Part shown: positions 24,454-31,581 of the stretch, in pieces
Layout of the letters: each line of letters starts with the position of its first letter
Position numbering within the stretch: the stretch's first letter is position 1
Source: Aneurinibacillus tyrosinisolvens
GTDB lineage: Bacteria > Bacillota > Bacilli > Aneurinibacillales > Aneurinibacillaceae
Length of the DNA stretch: 64,000 nucleotides
Direction: 5' to 3'
Assembly (NCBI RefSeq): GCF_001015055.1
Contig: NZ_BBWZ01000015.1
Location: forward strand, 1 to 64,000
Program-made: the position numbers and the translations under genes
Notes under the pieces: generated by a model
The model's database searches: none
Seen by the model: the letters and a program-made list of their open reading frames with translations, nothing else
Told to the model about the DNA's origin: nothing

Positions 24454-24966
24454 ATGGAGCCATGGAGCATAAAAGCCTTGCTGGCTATAGTATTCATTTC
24501 CGGCACGCTTACGATAACGACAGCCCAGCGCAATGAGCTGGTTACAACCGTTCAAACAGCGGAGCGCATGGTTCAGGAGGCTGTTTCATCCACAAAGCAT
24601 GAGACGGCCAAGGGCCGAAGGGTCTATGTTTTTTCCGATTTCATAAGTAAAAAGCAACTGTATGACTATTATGCACAGATGTGGAGTGCCTCGCTGGCCA
24701 CCCAGCTTGCACATGAAACGAGTGATTTTAACCATTCCATACCGGGCAGGGGGCTCGCTATCCACCCTTATTTTCATCAGATAAGCATTCTAACGATGAA
24801 AAAACCAGAGGTGCGCGTTACTTCTTACCTTAAAAATACAGCCATTGTTGAGTGTTTGGGGCAAGTTGAAGGGGGAGAGAGGTACCGCATCGAGTATAGG
24901 CTTACGAAAAAAGCGGATAGCAGCCGCTGGCTTGTTGCCCACAAAGTCGTTACCCCGGAAAGGTGA
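24454..24966 (+). CDS. Hypothetical protein with N-terminal membrane anchor (170 aa)
   Basis: 170 residues. One N-terminal hydrophobic helix (IKALLAIVFISGTLTITTA) that may be an anchor or uncleaved signal, then a soluble domain with a beta-rich end (EVRVTSYLKNTAIVECLGQVEGGERYRIEYRL), possibly an NTF2- or DUF4829-like fold; I cannot assign it. The start is uncertain: GTG 24445 follows AAGGA by four bases, ATG 24454 by thirteen. It follows the SLH gene by 90 bases and may share its transcript. Confidence 0.7.
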   Translation: MEPWSIKALLAIVFISGTLTITTAQRNELVTTVQTAERMVQEAVSSTKHETAKGRRVYVFSDFISKKQLYDYYAQMWSASLATQLAHETSDFNHSIPGRGLAIHPYFHQISILTMKKPEVRVTSYLKNTAIVECLGQVEGGERYRIEYRLTKKADSSRWLVAHKVVTPER

Positions 24967-24998
24967 AGAAACCGAGCTTTTTGTTTCTTCACCTTTTT
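24961..24998 (+). terminator. Terminator
   Basis: AGGTGAAGAAA pairs perfectly with TTTCTTCACCT around a 12-base loop, followed by TTTCTTTT. It contains the stop codon region of the hypothetical gene. Confidence 0.9.
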
Positions 24999-25024
24999 CT
25001 TTTATTAAAGAAAGATGAATACGA

Positions 25025-25053
25025 TTGCACGATTATCTCATTTGTATTATGAT
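25025..25053 (+). promoter_or_regulatory. SigA promoter of ccpA
   Basis: TTGCAC, 17-base spacer, TATGAT. The start codon is 66 bases after the -10. Confidence 0.75.
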
Positions 25054-25066
25054 AAATGAAAAATTA

Positions 25067-25080
25067 TGAAAACGATTGAA
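25067..25080 (+). promoter_or_regulatory. cre-like site in the ccpA leader
   Basis: TGAAAACGATTGAA matches the catabolite-responsive element TGWAANCGNTNWCA at 12 of 14 positions. It lies about 15-30 bases after the -10, where CcpA binding would block elongation, so it would give autorepression. Confidence 0.6.
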
Positions 25081-25118
25081 AACCATAATTTGTAAAAATG
25101 TCTTAGGAGGAGTTACTA

Positions 25119-26148
25119 GTGCCAGTGACTATTTATGATGTAGCAAGAGAAGCCGGTGTTTCCATGGCTACGGTTTCCCGTGTAGTCAACGGAAATCCGA
25201 ATGTGAAACCGTCAACAAGAAAAAAGGTGTTGGCAGCAATCGAACAGCTCGGATACAGGCCAAATGCCGTTGCGAGAGGGCTCGCCAGCAAGAGAACCAC
25301 AACGGTCGGTGTCATTATTCCGGACATTGCAAGCCCGTTCTTTGCTGAACTGGCCCGGGGGATTGATGATATCGCCAGCATGTATAAATACAACATCATT
25401 TTGTGCGATTCCGATGAACGGATTGAACGCGAGCTTCATCTTACGAATACGCTGCTGGAGAAGCAGGTAGATGGAATTATATTTATGGGCCGCGAAATCA
25501 CCGAAAACCATATGCAGGTATTCACAACGGCTGCCGTACCGATTGTGCTTGCGGGTACAAAGGATCCGACCGGACAGCTTCCTTCGGTGGATATTAGTCA
25601 CTTCGAGGCAGGGTATGATGCTACCCGGTTTTTAATCGAAGCCGGGCATACACGGATTGCAATGGTAACAGGCCCGCTTGTCGATCCGCTGACGGGCATG
25701 CGGCGTTTTGAAGGGTATAAGCGTGCGCTTGAGGAAGCCGGGCTGCCTTTCAAAGACAGTTACGTGTATAACGGAAACTTTAAATACGAATCAGGCATTG
25801 AGGCTGTCAAACAGTTCCTCTCCCTCGTGGAGCGGCCGACCGCTATTTTTGCCGCCAGCGATGAAATGGCAGTAGGGGTTATCCATGGCATTCAGGACAA
25901 CGGCTTAAAAGTTCCGGATGACATTGATGTCGTCGGGTTTGATAACATTCGGCTTGCTGAAATGGTGCGGCCTCGCCTTTCCACTGTCGTTCAGCCGATG
26001 TATGATATCGGCGCTGTTGCTATGCGCCTTCTGACGAAGTATATGAACAACGAAAAAAGTGGAGCACCATATTGTCATTCTTCCTCACCGAATTGAGGAG
26101 CGGCAATCAACGAAGGTAAGAAATAAAGAAACACAGAACATAGATTGA
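25119..26148 (+). CDS. ccpA: Catabolite control protein A, apparently frameshifted at residue 313
   Basis: LacI/GalR regulator: [25 protein letters not shown], hinge [17 protein letters not shown], sugar-binding-like core with [15 protein letters not shown] and the HPr-Ser-P contact region. The frame from 25119 stops at 26096, giving 325 residues that end in an unrelated tail ([12 protein letters not shown]). Removing one A from the A6 run at 26053-26058 restores the conserved CcpA end ([19 protein letters not shown]) and runs to a stop at 26148, about 342 residues. Either this is a sequence error, a slippage site or a real mutation. The rest is intact, so CcpA is likely still made. Confidence 0.93.
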
Positions 26149-26164
26149 GGAGAGAAAATTGGAT

Positions 26165-26860
26165 ATGAAGATCGGAATTATTGGCGCAATGGATGAGGAA
26201 ATCGCCCTGTATAAGGATGGGATGGAACTTGCGCGTGAAGTGCGGAAGGCCGGCATTACATATTATGAAGGGCAATGGGACGGAAAACCGGTTGTTCTCT
26301 GTAAATCCGGGGTCGGAAAAGTGAACGCCAGTGTGTGCACCCAAATCCTTGTTGATACGTTTGCGGTTGATTCTGTTATTTTTACGGGTGTAGCAGGTGC
26401 GCTGCACCCCCAATTGGAAATCGGAGATGTTGTTGTATCGCTGGACTGCCAGCAGCACGATATGGATGTAACCGCACTTGGATTCGCAAAGGGGACGATT
26501 CCTTTTTCCGAGATCTCCATATTTGCCGCAGACCCGGGCCTTGTTGGCCTGGCTGTAAAAGCAAGCGAACAGACAGCGGAAGGAAAAACAATAACCGGCC
26601 GCATTTTGTCAGGGGATCAGTTTGTCGCGGACCGCGCTCTCGTGCAGCAGCTTCATGAGGAGATGAAGGGGGCGTGCACGGAGATGGAGGGGGCTGCTGT
26701 CGCCCAGGTATGTGCGATGAATGGAGTTCCGTTCGTCGTCATCCGTTCGATGTCTGATAAAGCGGACGGATCTGCGCATGTAAACTTTGCCGAGTTTACT
26801 GAACTGGCGTCCCGGCGTTCGTTTGAAATTGTGAAAAATATGATCGCACATATTGAATAG
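26165..26860 (+). CDS. mtnN: 5'-methylthioadenosine/S-adenosylhomocysteine nucleosidase
   Basis: 231 residues. MKIGIIGAMDEEI (catalytic Glu), GVGKVNASVCTQ, ILSGDQFV, TEMEGAAVAQV and VIRSMSDKAD (catalytic Asp) are the family motifs. It splits adenine from methylthioadenosine and SAH, feeding methionine salvage and, through S-ribosylhomocysteine, AI-2 synthesis. GAGGAGAG lies about ten bases before ATG 26165; TTG 26159 is an alternative. It starts 17 bases after the restored ccpA stop and may be co-transcribed. Confidence 0.95.
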   Translation: MKIGIIGAMDEEIALYKDGMELAREVRKAGITYYEGQWDGKPVVLCKSGVGKVNASVCTQILVDTFAVDSVIFTGVAGALHPQLEIGDVVVSLDCQQHDMDVTALGFAKGTIPFSEISIFAADPGLVGLAVKASEQTAEGKTITGRILSGDQFVADRALVQQLHEEMKGACTEMEGAAVAQVCAMNGVPFVVIRSMSDKADGSAHVNFAEFTELASRRSFEIVKNMIAHIE

Positions 26861-26888
26861 AGGAGCAGATAGCTTCTACAGCAGGAAA

Positions 26889-26917
26889 GCCCGGGTGAAA
26901 AATCCCCGGGCCTTTTA
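26889..26917 (+). terminator. Terminator of mtnN
   Basis: GCCCGGG pairs with CCCGGGC around nine bases, followed by CTTTTATG. Confidence 0.8.
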
Positions 26918-27056
26918 TGTTCCTGGATGAGAAATTATATGCTGCATTAAAAGCAGTAGAAAAAAGACCGCAAGGTCAGAAGCGTCAGAAAAAAGGAAGG
27001 GCAGTTCTTCCTTCCTCGCGGAAGGGAAAGGCAAGTGGAATGAACTTTCTTTTTTC

Positions 27057-28214
27057 TTATCCTTTCGGACAATATAAAAGCGCTTTCTCAATTGTGTTCT
27101 TATTTTTTGTTGTAATTTCCTGTCGCCGCGGAATCGGAGGAAACAGGCCTTCAGGATCGAAAATCGTTGGGGCCAGCTGCACCGGGCTCTCCTGCTGGTA
27201 CTTCTCAATCCACTCGGAAGGGAGCGGGAGATTATCCACGATGCGCCGCCCCGATAGCTCTGCCCAGAGGATGCTCCATGCCCTTGGAACAACCCGCCAT
27301 ATGTCATAGCCTCCCCCCCCTGTAGCGATAAGCCGGCCCTCACATAGCTCGTCCGCCAGCGTGCGCGCCAGCCTCGGGATTTCCCGGTAAATTTTCATGC
27401 TAGCCGACAGGTGGGTTAGCGGGTCGAATGTATGGGCATCGCATCCGTTCTGTGTAACAATAACATCCGGTTTGAATCCGCGGGCGACAGTAGGAAGCAC
27501 ATTGTAGTAGGCTTCCAGCCACGATTCATCTTCAGTAAATGCGTCAAGCGGAACATTTACGCTCAATCCGTACCCCTGGCCATCCCCGCGTTCAGTAATA
27601 TTTCCGGTGCCAGGAAACAGGTACTTCCCGGTTTCATGAAAGGATAATGTCAGCACGTTCGGATCGTCATAAAAAGCCCACTGCACGCCGTCCCCGTGAT
27701 GGGCATCCGTGTCGATGTACAGCACTCTGGCATTGTAATGCTTTCGCAAGTAAGCGACAGCTACGGAACAGTCGTTATAGATACAGAACCCGGAGGCTCG
27801 TCCACGAAAGCCGTGGTGCAATCCCCCGGCAAGATTTAACGCATGGCGGTACTCGCCGGACATGACAAGTTCGACGGCTCGAAGCGTTCCGCCCACCGTT
27901 AGGGCGGTCGCTTCATGCATGTTTGGAAAAACAGGACAGTCCTCGGTGCCAAGCCCGAAGCTTCCGGCAACCGCCAATTCTTCTGTTGCGTGCCCTGCTG
28001 CCTCTACAACTTCAATATACTGGCGATCATGGACGAGGGCGAGCTCCTCCTTGGTGGCTAATCGGGGAGCGACAATATCGCTGTCTTGCAGCAGGTTCAT
28101 CATGCGCAGCAAATCAACGGTCATAACAAGCCGCTTCTGATTAAATGGATGATCATCGTTAAAGAAATAATCCAAATATTCTTCACTATAAATAAAGGCT
28201 GTTTTAATACTCAT
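27057..28214 (-). CDS. acuC: Acetoin utilisation protein AcuC (class I/II-type protein deacetylase)
   Basis: 385 residues. Deacetylase core with DDHPFNQKR, NLAGGLHHGFRGRASGFCIYND (His-His dyad), DTDAHHGDGVQWAFYDD (zinc Asp/His), SFHETGKYLFPGTG and QNGCDAHTFDPLTHL (second zinc Asp region). AcuC removes the acetyl group that AcuA puts on AcsA, reactivating acetyl-CoA synthetase. Its ATG 28214 overlaps the acuB stop by four bases. Third gene of acuABC. Confidence 0.95.
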   Translation of the reverse strand: MSIKTAFIYSEEYLDYFFNDDHPFNQKRLVMTVDLLRMMNLLQDSDIVAPRLATKEELALVHDRQYIEVVEAAGHATEELAVAGSFGLGTEDCPVFPNMHEATALTVGGTLRAVELVMSGEYRHALNLAGGLHHGFRGRASGFCIYNDCSVAVAYLRKHYNARVLYIDTDAHHGDGVQWAFYDDPNVLTLSFHETGKYLFPGTGNITERGDGQGYGLSVNVPLDAFTEDESWLEAYYNVLPTVARGFKPDVIVTQNGCDAHTFDPLTHLSASMKIYREIPRLARTLADELCEGRLIATGGGGYDIWRVVPRAWSILWAELSGRRIVDNLPLPSEWIEKYQQESPVQLAPTIFDPEGLFPPIPRRQEITTKNKNTIEKALLYCPKG

Positions 28215-28858
28215 AGTACTCCCTCTGATTCCCTGGGCCATACAACGCGGTAACCGGCCTCTTCAATTTTGGAAACTACTTTGCGCGGATTAATGGTCTG
28301 CACTCGAAAAGCAAGGTTTTTCTTTCCGGTATGCTGGCCGGGGAAAACAAGAACACTTGTTACGTTGCAGTTTGTTTCCTTAAAAAGCTGTGCAACATCG
28401 GCGAGCAATCCTGTCCGGTCATCCACCTCCACTTCAATGTGCGAGCTTGGATAGTGTACGCCCATAAGTTCTACCAGAGTGTGGAGGATGTCTGTCTCGG
28501 TAAGGATTCCTACCAGTGTATCGTCAACGACAACAGGGAGGCATCCGATGTGGTTTTCATACAATACAAGAGCCGCCTCTTCGACAAAATCAAGCGGATG
28601 AGCGGTAATCACATCCTTTCTCATAATCGTGGAGACAGGTGTGGTCATTACTTTTTCATCATCCGGATGGGAAGCACTAATGATAGAAGGGCATGCGTCG
28701 CGGATATCACGATCGGAAATAATTCCAACCAGTTTTCCCTGTTCAATAATCGGGATGTGGCGAATCCGGTTCTGGTGAACCTTCAGAAGAGCCAGGCGCA
28801 GCGAATCATTTGAATCGATCGTTATAACATCCTTCTTCATTATATCCTCAACAAGCAT
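28211..28858 (-). CDS. acuB: Acetoin utilisation protein AcuB (CBS-CBS-ACT)
   Basis: 215 residues: two CBS domains (VEDIMKKDVITIDSNDSL and VSTIMRKDVITAHPLDFV) and a C-terminal ACT domain (IEVEVDDRTGLLADVAQLF). These domains usually bind adenine nucleotides and small ligands, so AcuB may regulate its operon partners; its exact role in B. subtilis is unclear. Two ATGs occur at 28861 and 28858; the second is better spaced from GGGGAGG. Confidence 0.93.
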   Translation of the reverse strand: MLVEDIMKKDVITIDSNDSLRLALLKVHQNRIRHIPIIEQGKLVGIISDRDIRDACPSIISASHPDDEKVMTTPVSTIMRKDVITAHPLDFVEEAALVLYENHIGCLPVVVDDTLVGILTETDILHTLVELMGVHYPSSHIEVEVDDRTGLLADVAQLFKETNCNVTSVLVFPGQHTGKKNLAFRVQTINPRKVVSKIEEAGYRVVWPRESEGVL

Positions 28859-28947
28859 CATATGGCCTCCCCCTGCATTAGTTATTTATCATTCTATTTC
28901 GTTCGCTTTCAAAGTAGTAAATGATTTTCGGCAAAAAGGTAAAAAGG

Positions 28948-29580
28948 CTAGTACATATATCTGTTTTGAAAGCGAATGCGGTCAAATGCCTGAATGGAAT
29001 CAAGCGATACCCGCTTTCCTATGCGTGCCATCATACAATTGGCAGGATGAGAACAGATTTCCGGATCGTCAGTAGCAAACCATTCAAGACCGGCAGATGC
29101 CATCACCTTCTCCATAATCTTCCGGTATTCCCAAACGGTAAGACCCGTACCTTTTAAATCCCAGTGCCAGTAATATTCCGTTGTAAACACAATATAGTCT
29201 TCCATGGCATCGTCAAGAAAAGCAACGGCCAGCATATCTTCGCCGACATGCTGGTGGCGGAAGTGGCTGCTCACCTCAATTGCGCCCAGTTCGATGAGGT
29301 TATCCATGCCGGATTGCGACCAGCGTTCCATCGGATCGGGGTATAGAAAGGTTACGTAGCCGATGATCGTATCTTCGTGTACAGCGACGATAATGCGGCC
29401 TTCCGGCAGGCCGGCGATTTCAACCAGCGCTTTCTGCTGTTCATGAGGCCTTCGGAAGGCGGTTAATCCTTCGTCCATTTTTAAAGAAGCGATCGTTTCG
29501 GCAGCAGCCGGGCCATAAATGAGCAATGTTCCGGATGAAGTTGCTTTTTCTTGCTGATAAAACGCTTTATTATATTCCAT
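28948..29580 (-). CDS. acuA: Protein acetyltransferase AcuA (GNAT)
   Basis: 210 residues. GNAT elements around IIVAVHEDTIIGYVTFLYP and LGAIEVSSHFRHQHVGEDML (R-H-Q-H-V-G as the CoA loop), as in AcuA. It acetylates the active-site lysine of AcsA and switches it off. ATG 29580 follows AGGGTGTGA with about nine bases. Divergent from acsA over a 213-base shared region; AcuB follows after 89 bases. Confidence 0.93.
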   Translation of the reverse strand: MEYNKAFYQQEKATSSGTLLIYGPAAAETIASLKMDEGLTAFRRPHEQQKALVEIAGLPEGRIIVAVHEDTIIGYVTFLYPDPMERWSQSGMDNLIELGAIEVSSHFRHQHVGEDMLAVAFLDDAMEDYIVFTTEYYWHWDLKGTGLTVWEYRKIMEKVMASAGLEWFATDDPEICSHPANCMMARIGKRVSLDSIQAFDRIRFQNRYMY

Positions 29581-29685
29581 TATAAATTCACACCCTGTCT
29601 GGCATACAGTCCAAAATACAAAATTCTCTATCAATTATACACGATAATCATTTCAATGATTCCGAAAATGATGTGAACGAATAAA

Positions 29686-29715
29686 TTGCTTAAAATACAG
29701 ATAATTTGATATAAT
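29686..29715 (+). promoter_or_regulatory. SigA promoter of acsA
   Basis: TTGCTT, 18-base spacer, TATAAT. It lies in the divergent region shared with acuA. Upstream, AATCATT-TC-AATGATT (29646-29661) is a perfect 7-bp palindrome whose use is unknown. Confidence 0.65.
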
Positions 29716-29723
29716 AAAAATTA

Positions 29724-29737
29724 CGAAAGGGTTTTCA
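29724..29737 (+). promoter_or_regulatory. cre-like site at acsA
   Basis: CGAAAGGGTTTTCA matches TGAAANCGNTTTCA except at positions 1 and 7. It covers about +2 to +15 of the acsA transcript, a repressing position for CcpA. In B. subtilis acsA and acuABC are CcpA-repressed. Confidence 0.6.
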
Positions 29738-29793
29738 AAGTAGATAGAGAATAAAATAATTAAACCATAATATAGGGAGAGGAGTTTGATCGT

Positions 29794-31521
29794 ATGAAAG
29801 AAATGATGGACAAGAAGATACTTCCCGTAGTAGGTAGTGGATATAATATGCCCGCATATGAAGAAGCATACAAAAACTTCAGATGGGAAGATGCAGAAAA
29901 GCAGTTTACCTGGTATGAGACCGGTAAAGTAAATCTAGCTTATGAAGCCATTGACCGGCACATCGGAACTCCACGTGAAAATAAAGTAGCCCTGTATTAC
30001 AGTGATGCGATTCGGGAAGAACAGTATACATTCACACAAATGAAAGCGTTATCCGATAAGTTTGGCAATGTTTTGCGCAGCCTTGGAATTGCAAAAGGGG
30101 ACCGTGTTTTTGTATTCATGCCGCGCACACCTGAGCTATATGTAAGCGTTCTGGGAGCAATTAAAGTGGGAGCCATTGTCGGCCCCCTATTCGAAGCCTT
30201 CATGGAAGGGGCGGTCCGGGATCGCCTGGAAGACAGTGAAGCAACTGCGATTATTACAACGCCGGCCCTGTTGTCCCGGGTTCCGGTAGCCGAATTGCCT
30301 GCCCTTAAGCACGTTATTGTAGTTGGGGCGGAGGATAAGCTTCCTGAAGGACAAGTCAGCTATGAGCAGGAAATGGACAAGGCTTCCCTTGAGTTTGAAA
30401 TCGAGTGGGTAGACCGGGAGGATGGGTTAATCCTTCATTATACATCCGGTTCGACTGGAAAACCGAAGGGAGTGCTCCACGTTCATAATGCCATGATCCA
30501 GCATTATCAGACGGCCAAGTGGGTTCTGGATTTGCAGGACAACGACGTTTACTGGTGCACAGCCGATCCGGGCTGGGTTACAGGAACATCATATGGAATC
30601 TTCGGTCCGTGGCTCAATGGAGCGACCAATGTGATCCGAGGGGGACGTTTTAGCCCGCAGGACTGGTATTCCACCCTTGAGAAATACAAAGTAACAGTAT
30701 GGTATAGCGCACCAACCGCTTTCCGCATGCTGATGGGAGCAGGGGACGAGGTTGTGAAACAGTATGACCTGTCAGCCCTCCGCCATGTGCTAAGTGTCGG
30801 GGAGCCGCTTAACCCTGAGGTTGTATACTGGGGAGCGAAAGTGTTTGATAAGCGTATCCATGATACATGGTGGATGACGGAAACCGGCGGCCAGTTAATT
30901 TGCAATTATCCATCCATGGAAATTAAACCGGGTTCGATGGGTAAACCATTCCCTGGGGTTGTGGCTGCCATTATTGACGATGAGGGGAACGAGCTGCCGC
31001 CAAATCGCATGGGGAATCTGGCCATTAAAACAGGCTGGCCTTCTATGATGAGAAGGGTATGGAACAACCCTGCGAAGTATGAGGAGTACTTCCGCCTGGA
31101 AGGCTGGTATGTATCAGGTGACTCCGCCTATATGGATGAGGAAGGCTATTTCTGGTTCCAGGGCCGTGTAGACGATGTAATCATGACGGCCGGTGAGCGC
31201 GTAGGTCCGTTTGAAGTAGAGAGCAAGCTTGTTGAACACCCGGCGGTAGCAGAGGCGGGTGTAATCGGAAAGCCCGACCCGATACGTGGTGAAATTATCA
31301 AAGCCTTTATCGCACTGCGCGACGGATACGAGGAATCGGAAGAATTATTGGCAGATATTCGCCAGTTTGTAAAGGTAGGTCTGGCTGCGCATGCTGCACC
31401 GCGTGAAATCGAGGTAAGAGACAAGCTGCCGAAGACACGCTCCGGTAAGATTATGCGCCGGGTACTTAAAGCATGGGAACTCGGATTGCCAACCGGTGAC
31501 CTGTCAACGATGGAAGACTAA
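29794..31521 (+). CDS. acsA: Acetyl-CoA synthetase
   Basis: 575 residues. Adenylation motif YTSGSTGKPKGVLH, WWMTETGG, YVSGDSAYMDEEGYFWFQGR-D-D, and the acetylation target Lys in PKTRSGKIMRRVL. It makes acetyl-CoA from acetate, ATP and CoA. AcuA acetylates the PKTRSGK lysine and AcuC removes it; both lie divergently next to it. GAGAGGAG precedes ATG. actP (acetate uptake) lies elsewhere in the window and also has a cre site. Confidence 0.97.
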   Translation: MKEMMDKKILPVVGSGYNMPAYEEAYKNFRWEDAEKQFTWYETGKVNLAYEAIDRHIGTPRENKVALYYSDAIREEQYTFTQMKALSDKFGNVLRSLGIAKGDRVFVFMPRTPELYVSVLGAIKVGAIVGPLFEAFMEGAVRDRLEDSEATAIITTPALLSRVPVAELPALKHVIVVGAEDKLPEGQVSYEQEMDKASLEFEIEWVDREDGLILHYTSGSTGKPKGVLHVHNAMIQHYQTAKWVLDLQDNDVYWCTADPGWVTGTSYGIFGPWLNGATNVIRGGRFSPQDWYSTLEKYKVTVWYSAPTAFRMLMGAGDEVVKQYDLSALRHVLSVGEPLNPEVVYWGAKVFDKRIHDTWWMTETGGQLICNYPSMEIKPGSMGKPFPGVVAAIIDDEGNELPPNRMGNLAIKTGWPSMMRRVWNNPAKYEEYFRLEGWYVSGDSAYMDEEGYFWFQGRVDDVIMTAGERVGPFEVESKLVEHPAVAEAGVIGKPDPIRGEIIKAFIALRDGYEESEELLADIRQFVKVGLAAHAAPREIEVRDKLPKTRSGKIMRRVLKAWELGLPTGDLSTMED

Positions 31522-31536
31522 GCAGGGGAATAAGAA

Positions 31537-31573
31537 AAGAGAGGCGGTTTACGTACCCGCCTCTCTTTCTTTG
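31537..31573. terminator. Bidirectional terminator between acsA and ponA
   Basis: GAGAGGCGG pairs with CCGCCTCTC around nine bases, with TTTCTTT on the plus strand and TTTTCTTATT on the minus strand. Confidence 0.9.
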
Positions 31574-31581
31574 TGTTAATA

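Noticed and set aside
27006-27031. Terminator of acuC (CCTTCC TCGC GGAAGG)
   Set aside because: Only six base pairs and no T run on the minus strand.
27057-27309. Plus-strand frame starting at 26917 after mtnN
   Set aside because: It overlaps the end of acuC in antisense and has no ribosome site.
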